A stretch of DNA of 47,206 nucleotides from Planctomycetaceae bacterium (GCA_011525755.1 WYBS01000167.1:1-47206); one strand, 5' to 3'; counted from the first letter of the stretch, positions 36,147 to 44,915 are shown. The notes: a model not told the origin generated them from the letters alone. A program made the numbers and translations.

Positions 36147-37640
36147 TTAACCGTTGACCTGGAAATCCACGCCGAGGGGGGCGAGGCGCTCGACTTCGGC
36201 TTCGAGGTCGGTGCGCGTCAGCGGGTTCTTGTCGAGCCAGCCCTCGGGCAGCTCGACGACGAGCCCGCTCTTGTGCGCCATGAGCTTCACGGCGGGCAGC
36301 GGGATCGCGGCGCGGCTCCTGTGGAAGCGCACGGCGAGCCGCAGCAGCACCGCGAGGTGGATCGCCGTCTCCCGCGTCCGCGCGGACAGATGGCGGAAGT
36401 CCACGCGGCGGAGCTTCCTCCGGTGCGTCCCGATGAGCGTCGCGAGCAGCTCCTGGTCGTCCTTCGAGAAGCCCGGCATGTCCGCGTTCTGCACGATGTA
36501 CGCGCCATGCCGGTGGTGGCCCTCGAAGGAGAGCACGAGCCCGATCTCGTGCAGGCGCGCCGCCCAGGACAGGAAGCGCGCCCCCTCCTCGCGGTCGAGC
36601 TTCCACGTCCCGGCGACCTGCTCGAGGAAGGCGAGCGCGGCCTTCTCGACCCGCTCCGCCTGCGCCCGGTCCGCGTGGTAGCGCTCCTCGAACGCGCGGA
36701 TCGTCCGGTCGCGCGCGTCCTCGTGCTGCAGCCGGCCGAGGAGGTCGAAGAGCACGCCCTCGCGGAGCGCGCCGTACGACGTCTCCATCCGGTCGAGGCC
36801 GAACCCCTCGAACACCGCCTGGAGGATCGCGAGCCCGCCCGGCAGCACGGGGCGACGCTCCTCCTTGAGCCCGGGCAGGTCGAGCCGGTCCACGTGCCCG
36901 AGATCGACGATCCGGTCCACGAGCCGTCCGAGGCCGCGCGCCGTGATCCCGCCGTCGCTCCAGCCGCTCCCGCGGAGCGCCTGCTCGACCGCGCTGATCG
37001 TCCCGGAGGAGCCGACCGCGCCCTGCCAGCCCAGCTCCCTGAACCGGGCGGCGGCGCCGCGCACCTCGAGGCGCGCCGCGAGCACCGCCTCGTCGTAGCG
37101 CCGCCTCCGGATCGCCCCTCCGGGGAAGTAGCGCCGGGAGAAGCCGATGCACCCCATCTCGAGGCTGTCCACGAGCAGCGGCTCGAACCGCTCGCCGAGG
37201 ATGCACTCGGTGCTCCCGCCGCCGATGTCCACGACCAGCCGGCGCCCGGGCTCGTCCTTCAGGTTGTGCGAGACGCCCAGGTAGATGAGGCGCGCCTCCT
37301 CGCGGCCGGCGACAACCTCGATCGGGTGGCCGAGCGCGCGCTCCGCCTCGGCGAGGAACTCGCGCGCGTTCTTCGCCTCGCGCAGCGCGCTCGTCCCCAC
37401 GGCGCGGACCCGGTGGGGCGCGAGGTTCCGGAGGCGCTGCCCGAACCGCTCGATGCACTCGAGCGCCCGCTGCCGCGCCCGACGCGTGAGCCGTCCCTCG
37501 TCGTCGAGGCCCGACGCGAGCTGGATCGGCTCGCGCAGCCGGTCCACGATCGTGGGGACGCCGTTCGTCACGCGTGCGACGAGGAGGTGGAAGGAGTTCG
37601 ATCCGAAATCCACGGCGGCGACGCTCTCCGGCTCGGTCAT
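36147..37640 (-). CDS. ppx: Exopolyphosphatase / guanosine pentaphosphate phosphatase (Ppx/GppA)
   Basis: The 497-residue cytoplasmic enzyme removes terminal phosphates from polyphosphate (or converts pppGpp). Its ASKHA fold shows VAAVDFGSNSFHLLVARV (phosphate-1), RRLVVDIGGGSTECILG (phosphate-2), GAVGSSGTISAVE, and the C-terminal HD-like helical domain (FLSWAARLHEIGLVLSFEGH, HHRHGAYIVQN). ATG 37640 fits the family start; an in-frame ATG at 37769 overlapping the ppk stop would add 43 Pro/Arg-rich residues and cannot be excluded. It follows ppk as one operon, giving synthesis and breakdown of polyphosphate together. Confidence 0.93.
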   Translation of the reverse strand: MTEPESVAAVDFGSNSFHLLVARVTNGVPTIVDRLREPIQLASGLDDEGRLTRRARQRALECIERFGQRLRNLAPHRVRAVGTSALREAKNAREFLAEAERALGHPIEVVAGREEARLIYLGVSHNLKDEPGRRLVVDIGGGSTECILGERFEPLLVDSLEMGCIGFSRRYFPGGAIRRRRYDEAVLAARLEVRGAAARFRELGWQGAVGSSGTISAVEQALRGSGWSDGGITARGLGRLVDRIVDLGHVDRLDLPGLKEERRPVLPGGLAILQAVFEGFGLDRMETSYGALREGVLFDLLGRLQHEDARDRTIRAFEERYHADRAQAERVEKAALAFLEQVAGTWKLDREEGARFLSWAARLHEIGLVLSFEGHHRHGAYIVQNADMPGFSKDDQELLATLIGTHRRKLRRVDFRHLSARTRETAIHLAVLLRLAVRFHRSRAAIPLPAVKLMAHKSGLVVELPEGWLDKNPLTRTDLEAEVERLAPLGVDFQVNG

Positions 37641-37758
37641 CGGGGGAGGCTCCCGCCTCGGATCGGGCTCCGGCGGGCCCGCCGGGGGCCCCTGGACGGC
37701 CTTCGACGCGACGCGGGCCGCCGGACGGACGTGCCGATCCCGGCGGACCGAGGGCTTG

Positions 37759-40092
37759 CTACCGGACATTGCGGCGCTGGATCCCCTCCGGCTTGCGCTT
37801 CCGGAGGCGCGTCGCCTCCTTCATGCGCTTCTCCGCCCACTCGACCAGCGCCTGCTGGCTCGACTTCGCGGGCGGGTCGCCCGCGTCGCGCTGCACGTAG
37901 CTGCCGTCCGGGCGCATGTCCCAGGCCGAGCGCCGGTCGGCGAGCTGCGTGTCGAGCAGCAGGCGCAGGTCCTTCCGCAGCGCGGCGTCCTTCACGGGGG
38001 CGAGGACCTCGACGCGGCTCTCGAGGTTTCTCTGCATCGGGTCCGCGGAGCCGATGAAGTACTCCTCCTCGCCGCCGTTGCGGAAGTAGTAGACCCGGCC
38101 ATGCTCGAGGAAGCGCCCGACGATGCTCACGACGCGGACATTCTCCGACAGGCCGGGGACACCCGGGCGCAGCCGGCAGGTGTCCCGGAGGATCAGGTCG
38201 ATCTTCACGCCGGCCTGCGACGCGAGGTAGAGCTCGCGCGTCACGTCGGGATCCTCGAGCGCGTTGGCGCGGATCTGGATCGCCGCCTCCTGGCCCTTCG
38301 CGCGCCACTCCGCCTCGCGGCGGATGCGGCGGAGCAGCCCCGGCTTGCAGGTCTTCGGGGAGACGAGCAGCTCCTGGTAGTTGCGGCGCGGCTTGTAGCC
38401 GGTCGTCAGGTAGTTGAAGAGCTCGGTGACGTCCTGGCCGACCGCGGGGTCGCTCGTGAGGAGCCCGAGGTCGGTGTAGAGCCGCGCCGTCCCGGCGTGG
38501 TAGTTGCCCGTGCCGATGTGCGCGTACCGCTTGAGGCCGTTATGGTCCTGCCGGACGACGAGGATCACCTTGCAGTGGGTCTTCAGCCCCACCACGCCGT
38601 AGGTGACGTGGATGCCCGCCTCCTCCATCCGGTTCGCCCATCGGATGTTCGCCTCCTCGTCGAAGCGCGCCTTCAGCTCGACCACCACGGCCACCTGCTT
38701 CCCGTTCCGCGCGGCGTCGATCAGGTATTCGACCGTCTTCGACTCCGCGGAGGTCCGGTAGAGCGTCATCTTGATCGCGCGCACCTTCGGATCGCGGCTC
38801 GCCTCGAGGAGGAACCGCTCGACCGAGTTCGAGAAGGACTGGTAGGGATGGTGCAGGAGGATCGAGCCCGCGTCGCGGATGACGTGGAAGATGTTCCGGT
38901 CGGGCACGAGGTCGGGATGGTCGGCCGGGTAGTGCGGCGGGTCGCGCAGCTCCGGGACCGGAAGCCTCGCGATCTCCATCAGGTCGCGCAGGCCGAGCAT
39001 GCCGTCCACCTCGAGCACGTCGTTCTTCTCGTCGAGGCCGAGCTCGGCGGCGAGCATCGAGCGGTGGTGCGGCGCCATCGCCATGGCGACCTCGAGACGG
39101 ACGACCGGGGCGAGCTTCCGCTCGCGCAGCTCCGACTCGATCACCGCGAGCAGGTCCTCGGCGCGCTCCTCGTCGCGGCCCGTGTTCGCGTTGCGCGTCA
39201 CGCGGAAGAGCGAGAACCCCTCCACCTCCATCCCCGGGAAGAGGAGGTCGAGGTTGTGCGCCATCACGCTCTCGATCCGCACGAAGGCGCCGCGGTTGGG
39301 CAGCTTGAGGAAGCGCGGGATGCCTCCGCCGACCGGCACCTTCACGCGCGCGAGCAGCGTCTCCTGGTCCTGCGGATAGCGCAGCGTGACGAGCAGGTTG
39401 AGCGACAGGTTCGAGATGAACGGGAACGGATGCGCCGGGTCGGTGCCCTGCGGCGTCACGAGCGGGAAGATGTTTCTCTGGTACTCCTCGCGCAGGCAGG
39501 CCCGCTCCTCGTCGGTCAGGTCGACGTAGCGGAGCGGCGCGAGACCGTGGCGCGCGAGCTCCTCGAGGAGCTGCGCGAGCAGCGCGCGCTTGCGGTCCCG
39601 GAGCAGGCGCACCACCCGCATGCACTCGACGAGCTGCTCCTGCGGCGTGCGGCCGTCGACCGACGGGCGGAGCATCCCGGCGCCGATCTGCTGCTTGAGG
39701 CCTCCGATGCGCTTCTGGAAGAACTCGTCGACGTTGCCCGCGACGATCGCGAGGAACTTCACGCGCTCGAGAAGCGGCGTGCGCGCGTCCTCCGCCTCCT
39801 GGAGCACGCGGAAGTTGAAGTTGAGCCAGGTGAGCTCGCGATTGAGGTAGAGGGCGGGATGCGCGAGGTCGAGGGCGCCCTTCGCATCGGGCGCGGGCAA
39901 CGGCCGGAGGTCCGCCGGAGGCGTCTCCGCGCGCGGAACCGGGGGGGCTTCGGGGGCCGGCGCCGCCGGGGGGGAGGCGCCCTCGGGCGCCGCCCCCTGC
40001 GCGAGGGGCGGAGCCTGTTCCTTGGGCGGACGCGGCGCGCGCTTCGCGCGCGGCTCCTCGCCCAAGGCGGCCTGCAGTTCGGACTCTTGCAT
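37759..40092 (-). CDS. ppk1: Polyphosphate kinase 1
   Basis: The 777-residue enzyme reversibly transfers the gamma phosphate of ATP to polyphosphate. Hallmarks: LYLNRELTWLNFNFRVLQEA (N-domain), KFLAIVAGNVDEFFQKRIGG, and the catalytic histidine His506 in LKTHCKVILVV. A second conserved His525 follows in YAHIGTGNYHAGTARLYTD; the 19-residue spacing equals that of His435 and His454 in E. coli. LNPRPEVRAIKMTLYRT-type sequence (VRAIKMTLYRTSAESKTVEY) is also present. The protein has a ~95-residue Pro/Ala-rich disordered extension before the usual start (E. coli 688 residues), partly encoded by G-tracts. ATG 40092 has GAGGG 5 nt upstream; a TATAAT lies at 40144-40139. Confidence 0.95.
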   Translation of the reverse strand: MQESELQAALGEEPRAKRAPRPPKEQAPPLAQGAAPEGASPPAAPAPEAPPVPRAETPPADLRPLPAPDAKGALDLAHPALYLNRELTWLNFNFRVLQEAEDARTPLLERVKFLAIVAGNVDEFFQKRIGGLKQQIGAGMLRPSVDGRTPQEQLVECMRVVRLLRDRKRALLAQLLEELARHGLAPLRYVDLTDEERACLREEYQRNIFPLVTPQGTDPAHPFPFISNLSLNLLVTLRYPQDQETLLARVKVPVGGGIPRFLKLPNRGAFVRIESVMAHNLDLLFPGMEVEGFSLFRVTRNANTGRDEERAEDLLAVIESELRERKLAPVVRLEVAMAMAPHHRSMLAAELGLDEKNDVLEVDGMLGLRDLMEIARLPVPELRDPPHYPADHPDLVPDRNIFHVIRDAGSILLHHPYQSFSNSVERFLLEASRDPKVRAIKMTLYRTSAESKTVEYLIDAARNGKQVAVVVELKARFDEEANIRWANRMEEAGIHVTYGVVGLKTHCKVILVVRQDHNGLKRYAHIGTGNYHAGTARLYTDLGLLTSDPAVGQDVTELFNYLTTGYKPRRNYQELLVSPKTCKPGLLRRIRREAEWRAKGQEAAIQIRANALEDPDVTRELYLASQAGVKIDLILRDTCRLRPGVPGLSENVRVVSIVGRFLEHGRVYYFRNGGEEEYFIGSADPMQRNLESRVEVLAPVKDAALRKDLRLLLDTQLADRRSAWDMRPDGSYVQRDAGDPPAKSSQQALVEWAEKRMKEATRLRKRKPEGIQRRNVR

Positions 40093-40138
40093 GGGTGCCC
40101 TCGATGTGTCGCGGCCCTTCGCGCGCCGCAACCCCCTC

Positions 40139-40144
40139 ATTATA
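40139..40144 (-). promoter_or_regulatory. ppk1 -10 box (TATAAT)
   Basis: A perfect TATAAT lies on the minus strand, 46 nt upstream of the ppk1 ATG, in the 162-nt region divergent with sixA. No good -35 is seen, but such a hexamer is rare in this GC-rich DNA. Confidence 0.5.
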
Positions 40145-40254
40145 GGCGGGTCGCGCCGCGTCCCGTACCCGTTGCGCGGGTTGGACACGCCTTGTCGCAT
40201 TCTTCAAGGACTGGGACGAGGCGCCGTTGGGCTTCGCTGGCGGCGCCGGGCAAG

Positions 40255-40842
40255 ATGGAGGCCATGTCCACATCCGCGGCGGAGTCCGCTTCCCCCGGGC
40301 GCGAACTCCTCCTCCTGCGCCACGCGAAGGCGTCGCGATCCCCGGATTCGGGGACGGACTACGAGCGGGCGCTGACGCGCCGCGGCCGCAAGGACGCGCC
40401 GCGGATCGCGCGGTGGATGAGGACCCGCGAGCTCGTCCCCGACTGCATCCTCGCCTCCCCTTCGCGACGCACGCGGGAGACGGCGGAGCTCCTTGTCGAC
40501 GAGCTGGGCCTCGCGGCGGAGATGGTGCGATGGGACGAGCGCGTCTACGAGGCGGACGTGACGACGCTCCTCGACGTGCTCGGCGGCGCCCCGGCGGAGG
40601 CGCGGCGCATCCTCCTCGTCGGCCACAACCCGGGGATCGAGGACCTCGTGCGCCATCTCGGCGGCGGGACGGCGAAGGAGCCGGAGAAGGGGAAGTTCCT
40701 CCCCCCGTGCGCGCTCGCGCACCTGCGCGTCGCCTCCGGCTGGAGGGAGCTGCACGCGGGCGGCGCGCCGGTGATCTCGATCGTGTCCTGGTCCCGCAAG
40801 AAGAAGGAATGGAAGATCCGCCACGGCGACGAACATGGCTAG
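40255..40842 (+). CDS. sixA: SixA-type phosphohistidine phosphatase
   Basis: The 195-residue protein belongs to the histidine phosphatase (phosphoglycerate-mutase-like) superfamily: LLLLRHAKASRS (catalytic Arg22-His23), YERALTRRGRKDAPRIARWM, DCILASPSRRTRETAELL and ILLVGHNPGIEDLVRHLGG with the second histidine. SixA removes phosphate from histidine phosphotransfer or PTS proteins; in bacteria with CHAD genes it often sits in polyphosphate loci. ATG 40255 or the in-frame ATG 40264 could be the start; neither has an ideal ribosome binding site. Its last 8 nt overlap the CYTH-CHAD gene. Confidence 0.88.
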   Translation: MEAMSTSAAESASPGRELLLLRHAKASRSPDSGTDYERALTRRGRKDAPRIARWMRTRELVPDCILASPSRRTRETAELLVDELGLAAEMVRWDERVYEADVTTLLDVLGGAPAEARRILLVGHNPGIEDLVRHLGGGTAKEPEKGKFLPPCALAHLRVASGWRELHAGGAPVISIVSWSRKKKEWKIRHGDEHG

Positions 40843-42364
40843 CACGCTAAGGTTCGAGCTCGGGGCCGACGAGGCGGCGCGCCTCGCGGAGAGCCCCTAC
40901 CTCCTGGCGCACGCGGCGGGCGAGCTCTCCTCGCGCGAGATCGTGAGCCTCTGGTTCGACACGCCGGAGCACGACCTCCTCGCCCAAGGCGTCGCCGTTC
41001 GCATCGATCGCGAGCGCGAGCGGCGCGTCCAGTCGGTGACGCTCGGCGGCGGGAACGGGCAGGGCGAGGCCGCGCCGGCGCGCACTCCGGCGAGCGAGTG
41101 GCACGCGGACCTCGTCGGCGACGGGCCCGCGCCCGGCGTGCTGCCGGAGGGCCCGGCGCGCGATCTCCTGCTGCGCCCGGAGATCGAGGCGCGCCTCGCG
41201 CCCGTGTTCTCCGCGGTGCACGCGCGCGCGGAGCGGCGCATCCGCCTGCCGGGGGGCGGCGAGGCCCGCCTCGTGCTCGAGACGGGCGAGCTCGCCGCCC
41301 AAGAGAGGACGGTCCCGTTCCGCGTGGGCACGCTCGAGCTCCTCGCGGGGAAGGAGGCGCAGATCTACCAGCTCGCGGGCCGGCTCCACCGGGAGTGCCC
41401 GTTCCGGCTCTCGGACGCGGATCTCACGGCACGCGGCTACGCGCTCCTGGCGCCCCGGACCCCCACCGCACGGAAGGCCCAGCGGGTCGCGCTCGACGCG
41501 ACGCTGACCGCGGGCGAGGGGTTCCGCCGGATCGCGGCGAGCTGCATCTCCCACCTGCGCGCGAACGAGGCGTGCGCGCTCCGGGGCGAGGACGCGGAGG
41601 GCGTCCACCAGATGCGCGTCGCGACGCGCCGGCTGCGCTCGGCCATCTCGGTCTTCCGCGACTCGCTTCCCGGCATCTGGAGCGGAAGGCTCTCGCGGGA
41701 GATCCGCTGGCTCACGGGGGAGATGGCCGCGGCGCGCGAGTGGGACGTGTTCCTCGCGGAGACGCTCGCGCCGCTCCGGGCCACGCTGCCGGGCGACGCG
41801 AGTCTCGCGCTCCTCGCGGCGCGCGGCGCGGGGGCGCGCGAGAAGGCGTACGAGCGCGTGCGCTCCGCCGTCGAGGATCCGCGGTACACGCGGCTGCTGC
41901 TCGACCTCTCGCGCGCGCTCGCGGAGGGCTGGGAGGCGACGGCGCCGGTGGTCGACGCCGCCCGCGCCGTGCTCGCGGGGCGCCACGAGAAGGCGATGCG
42001 CGCCGGGGCGCACCTCGAGCGCCTCGATGCCGAGGGGCTCCACCGGCTGCGCATCCGCCTGAAGCAGCTCCGGTACGCGGTCGAGTTCTTCCTCGACGTC
42101 TTCCCGGGGAAGGCGCCGGGCCGCTACGCGTCGGCGCTCTCGGACATCCAGGACTGCCTCGGCCTCCTGCAGGACGTGGCGATGACGGAGCCGCTCCTCG
42201 ACCCGCTGGCGAAGGGCGACGACCGGGAGACGCTGCTGCACGCGACGGGCCTCGTGTACGGCTGGCAGGCCGCGGCGAGCAGCCGCGCGCGCGCGCGCCT
42301 CGAACGCCGCTTCAGGCGTTTCGCCACCCGCCGCTGCTTCTGGGTGTCCCTCACGGATTGTTAA
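40835..42364 (+). CDS. CYTH-CHAD domain protein (polyphosphate-associated)
   Basis: The 509-residue protein has an N-terminal CYTH triphosphate-tunnel domain (~1-200: SREIVSLWFDTPEHDLLAQG, VAVRIDRERERRVQSVTL, ARLVLETGELAAQERTVP). A C-terminal CHAD domain (~215-500) carries EGVHQMRVATRRLRSAISVF, the LTGEMAAAREWDVFLAE block and LHRLRIRLKQLRYAVEFFLD. CHAD domains bind polyphosphate through these conserved His/Arg/Lys helices, and the CYTH partner can hydrolyse tripolyphosphate. CYTH lacks the canonical ExExK start (it reads RFELGAD), so its catalysis may be impaired. It is coupled to sixA by overlap and divergent from ppk1-ppx. Confidence 0.9.
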   Translation: MASTLRFELGADEAARLAESPYLLAHAAGELSSREIVSLWFDTPEHDLLAQGVAVRIDRERERRVQSVTLGGGNGQGEAAPARTPASEWHADLVGDGPAPGVLPEGPARDLLLRPEIEARLAPVFSAVHARAERRIRLPGGGEARLVLETGELAAQERTVPFRVGTLELLAGKEAQIYQLAGRLHRECPFRLSDADLTARGYALLAPRTPTARKAQRVALDATLTAGEGFRRIAASCISHLRANEACALRGEDAEGVHQMRVATRRLRSAISVFRDSLPGIWSGRLSREIRWLTGEMAAAREWDVFLAETLAPLRATLPGDASLALLAARGAGAREKAYERVRSAVEDPRYTRLLLDLSRALAEGWEATAPVVDAARAVLAGRHEKAMRAGAHLERLDAEGLHRLRIRLKQLRYAVEFFLDVFPGKAPGRYASALSDIQDCLGLLQDVAMTEPLLDPLAKGDDRETLLHATGLVYGWQAAASSRARARLERRFRRFATRRCFWVSLTDC

Positions 42365-42425
42365 GACGCAAGTCGTTGCTGGCTGGCTACTTGGGATGTT
42401 CGGGTGCGGCATTGGTGCCGCACCC
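42358..42425 (-). repeat. ~67-bp two-hairpin intergenic repeat, copy 4 (reverse orientation)
   Basis: The hairpin GGGTGCGGCA/TGCCGCACCC (42402-42425, 4-nt loop) and, on the minus strand further on, CAGCAACGACTTGCG (42365-42379) follow the order of the other copies. It lies between convergent genes and reaches the stop codon of the CHAD gene. Confidence 0.6.
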
Positions 42426-42446
42426 GGCGGGGTCCGCGCCGGACCT

Positions 42447-43652
42447 TCAGACCGCGAGCCAGAGCGCGGCGATCAGAAGCGTCAGGAGCGTCACCGGGAT
42501 CCCCGCGCGCGCGTGCTCGCGCCACGTGATCCGGATCCCGAGGCGCACGGCCTGCTCCGCGACGATCAGGTTCGCGATGCTGCCGACGAGCAGGAGGTTC
42601 CCCGCGAAGGTGCTCGCGAGCGCGAGGATCACCCCGGCGTCCCTGTGCTCCGCGGCGGGCAGGAGGAGCATCACCGCCGGCACGTTCGAGACGAGGTTCG
42701 AGAGCAGCACGGTGACCGCGAAGAGCCATGCCGGCTGGCGCACGTCGGCGCCGCCCCGCTCGAGCGCCTCGAGCCCGTGCGCGGCCATGCCGGTCTTCCC
42801 GAGCGCGGCGTTCACGACGAAGAGCCCGAGGAAGAGCAGGATCAGGTGCCAGTCGACGAGGCCGAGCATCCGCCTCGACGCCATCCGGCGCGAGAGCAGC
42901 ACGATCCCGCCGGCCGCGAGCGCCACGACCTCGCGCGGCCACGGCGCGACGAGGAACGCCCCGACCAGCGCCGCGAGCACGAGGAGGCCCTTGCCCGTCT
43001 GCCAGCGGTCGAACCTCGGCGCATCGACGGCAGCGGCGACGCCGTCGCGCTCCCACTTCCCGCGATAGAGCCACGCGAGCACGGCCCACGTCGCGAGGAG
43101 GCCGAGAGCCGACGGGATGATTGCCTCCGCCAGGTAGCCGCCGAAGGAGAGCCCGAGCGTCTGGCCCACGAGCATGTTCTGCGGATTGCCGATGAGCGTC
43201 GCCGCGGAGCCGACGTTGCTCGCGCACGCGAGCCCGAGCAGGAAGGGCACGGGATCCAGCCGGCGGCGCTGGCACCCCTCGGCGAGGACCGGCGCCATGG
43301 CAAGGCAGATGATGTCGTTGCAGAGGAGCGCGGAGAGCCCGCCCGCCACGACGATCAGCAGGAAGAGGAGCCCCGAAGGCGAGACGCGGGCGTCGGCGAC
43401 GCGGCGCGTGACCCATCCGTAGAAGCCGCCGAGCCGGAGCTGCGCCGACAGCACCATGAGCCCGAAGAGCAGCCCGATCGTCGGCGCGTCCACGGCGGCC
43501 ACCGCCTCCTCGGGCGAGAGCCGCCGAAGGGCGAGCAGCGTGATCGCGCCGAGCAGCGCGACGCCGGTCCGGTCGAGCGCGAGCCCGGGCAGCCCACCGA
43601 GGATCATCCCCAGGTAGACGAGGAGGAACACCGAGAGGACGAACCCGTCCAC
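42447..43652 (-). CDS. ArsB/NhaD (SLC13-like) family membrane transporter
   Basis: The 401-residue protein starts at GTG 43652-43650, with a TACGAT box 9 nt upstream. About eleven hydrophobic segments are predicted. Family blocks are GGLSALLCNDIICLAMAPVL (first re-entrant half), ASNVGSAATLIGNPQNMLVG and, in the second half, LLSNLVSNVPAVMLLLPAAE and FAGNLLLVGSIANLIVAEQA. These S-N-x-x-S/N-x-P and G-N-P/A-x-N elements are typical of the ion transporter superfamily including ArsB, NhaD and SLC13. The substrate (arsenite, Na+/H+ or dicarboxylate) cannot be told from sequence; an arsR-arsM operon is 14 kb away, so an arsenite role is only a possibility. Confidence 0.85.
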   Translation of the reverse strand: MDGFVLSVFLLVYLGMILGGLPGLALDRTGVALLGAITLLALRRLSPEEAVAAVDAPTIGLLFGLMVLSAQLRLGGFYGWVTRRVADARVSPSGLLFLLIVVAGGLSALLCNDIICLAMAPVLAEGCQRRRLDPVPFLLGLACASNVGSAATLIGNPQNMLVGQTLGLSFGGYLAEAIIPSALGLLATWAVLAWLYRGKWERDGVAAAVDAPRFDRWQTGKGLLVLAALVGAFLVAPWPREVVALAAGGIVLLSRRMASRRMLGLVDWHLILLFLGLFVVNAALGKTGMAAHGLEALERGGADVRQPAWLFAVTVLLSNLVSNVPAVMLLLPAAEHRDAGVILALASTFAGNLLLVGSIANLIVAEQAVRLGIRITWREHARAGIPVTLLTLLIAALWLAV

Positions 43653-43661
43653 GACCGCGTG

Positions 43662-43667
43662 ATCGTA
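43662..43667 (-). promoter_or_regulatory. Putative -10 box (TACGAT), leaderless arrangement
   Basis: On the minus strand TACGAT ends 9 nt before the GTG at 43652. Confidence 0.35.
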
Positions 43668-43706
43668 GCCTCCGGGGCACCGGTTCCCGCGCGGCGCAGG
43701 ATGCGA

Positions 43707-43720
43707 GGGGGCTCCGGGGG
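43707..43720 (+). repeat. G-tract repeat copy GGGGGCTCCGGGGG
   Basis: This is the same 14-mer as at 46499-46512 and within 19030-19044. A CCCCC follows at 43733-43738. It sits between the divergent transporter and membrane-protein genes. Confidence 0.6.
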
Positions 43721-43739
43721 CGGCGCTGGCCTGCCCCCG

Positions 43740-43745
43740 TATCAT
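43740..43745 (+). promoter_or_regulatory. Putative -10 box (TATCAT), leaderless arrangement
   Basis: TATCAT ends 7 nt before the GTG at 43753; no Shine-Dalgarno sequence is present. Confidence 0.4.
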
Positions 43746-43752
43746 CCCGCGC

Positions 43753-44181
43753 GTGAACTGGCTCATCGCGATCGTCGCCGGGCTCCTCGCCGCGCCGGTC
43801 GGCTTTCTCGCCGGCACGCTCGCGGCGTACGGGATCCTCGCGCTGCGCATGCCGGAGCGCGAGGGGCGCCGCGGCCTCCTCGCCGGGACGATCGGCGGCC
43901 CGCTCGGCGCCGTCGGCGGGTTCATCGCGGGGTTCCAGGGGGCGTGGTGGGTGCGCGAGGGAGGAGGGGGGGGCTTCGTCCTCGGCCTGCTCTTCGGCAT
44001 CCCCATGGGCCTCCTCGCGGCGACCGCGGGCCTCGTGTTCGGGACGCACCTTGCGGAACGCAGGGGCGTCACGAACTACGCGGGCGAGCGCGCGGCGTGG
44101 GGGCTCTACTACGTGGCGATCCCCGCGGGCATCCTCGCGGGAGCCGGCGGATTCGTCCTCGGCTTTTGGCTCGCACGATGA
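43753..44181 (+). CDS. Small glycine-rich membrane protein of unknown function
   Basis: The 142-residue protein starts at GTG 43753 and has four hydrophobic segments, rich in Gly and Ala (IAIVAGLLAAPVGFLAGTLA, GTIGGPLGAVGGFIAGFQGA, LGLLFGIPMGLLAATAGLVF, VAIPAGILAGAGGFVLGFWL). Two short basic loops lie between. The loop WVREGGGGGFV is encoded by a G-tract. The repeated G-x-x-x-G spacing suggests tight helix packing. No family is recognised. Its TGA overlaps a spare ATG and lies 12 nt before the GNAT gene, so the two are co-transcribed. Confidence 0.65.
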   Translation: MNWLIAIVAGLLAAPVGFLAGTLAAYGILALRMPEREGRRGLLAGTIGGPLGAVGGFIAGFQGAWWVREGGGGGFVLGLLFGIPMGLLAATAGLVFGTHLAERRGVTNYAGERAAWGLYYVAIPAGILAGAGGFVLGFWLAR

Positions 44182-44192
44182 AGGAGGAAGGC

Positions 44193-44891
44193 ATGAAGCG
44201 GACCGCGGGCGTGTACATGCTGCTCGTGAAGCACGCGGCGGACCTCGACGCGTTCCGGACAGACCCCGCGTTCGCGCCGCATCTCGGGAAGGGCGGCGCG
44301 GACCTCGTCGCGCGGGAGACGGCGGGACGCGAGGCGGGGACCTCCTTCGCGTTCGCGATCGAGGACAAGGGCGTGGTCGTCGGCCTCTGCCGCCTCGGCG
44401 GCATCGGCAAGGGCGCCGCGCGCGAGGTCCTCGTCTACGTCGCGCCGGGCTCCCGCGGGAAGGGCTACGCGTCCTTCGCGGTCGGCATGCTCCTCGATCT
44501 CGCGTTCCGGAACCTCTCGCTCGCGGAGGTGCGGACGCGCGCGGCGGACGAGGCCACGGCGCGGGTGCTCGCGGGGTGCGGGTTTGTCGAGGAAGCGGGC
44601 GAGCATGCGGTCACGAAGGAGCGCTGGCGCGAGACGCTCGACGCGCCCGCGCTCGGGAAGCTCCACCCGGCGCTCCGGAGCATCCTCGACGCCGAGCGCG
44701 CCGCCGGGAACGAGATCGCGGAGTCGTCGCTCGGCTGGCCGGAGCCGGGGAGCGTCTTCGTGCGCCTGAAGCACCCCTTCCGCGCGGCCCATGCGGTGCC
44801 CGAGGGGGTGACGTACGCCGAGCCGGGCGATCCGCACTGGTGGAAGGCGGAGTACAGCACGGGGTCGCCGCGCCACACCCTCGCGCACTGA
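44193..44891 (+). CDS. GNAT family N-acetyltransferase
   Basis: The 232-residue protein starts at ATG 44193, which has AGGAGG 5 nt upstream; the in-frame ATG at 44178 would place this site inside the gene. The acetyltransferase core shows FAIEDKGVVVGLCRLGGIGK, EVLVYVAPGSRGKGYASFAV (the Q/RxxGxG/A acetyl-CoA loop, here S-R-G-K-G-Y-A), and AADEATARVLAGCGFVEEAG, as in RimJ/RimL-like GNATs. A ~75-residue C-terminal extension ends WWKAEYSTGSPRHTLAH. It may acetylate a protein terminus or a small amine; the substrate is unknown. Confidence 0.85.
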   Translation: MKRTAGVYMLLVKHAADLDAFRTDPAFAPHLGKGGADLVARETAGREAGTSFAFAIEDKGVVVGLCRLGGIGKGAAREVLVYVAPGSRGKGYASFAVGMLLDLAFRNLSLAEVRTRAADEATARVLAGCGFVEEAGEHAVTKERWRETLDAPALGKLHPALRSILDAERAAGNEIAESSLGWPEPGSVFVRLKHPFRAAHAVPEGVTYAEPGDPHWWKAEYSTGSPRHTLAH

Positions 44892-44892
44892 C

Positions 44893-44915
44893 CTCCCCCC
44901 GCGCCCCCCTCCATC
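44893..44915 (-). repeat. G-tract repeat copy
   Basis: On the minus strand it reads GATGGAGGGGGGCGCGGGGG, matching the copy inside the peptidase-like gene at 31621-31648. It directly follows the GNAT stop codon. Confidence 0.5.

Noticed and set aside
34089-38057. 1322-codon plus-strand frame opposite the HEAT-VWA and ppx genes
   Set aside because: Shadow frame; ppx and HEAT-VWA on the minus strand show conserved motifs throughout.
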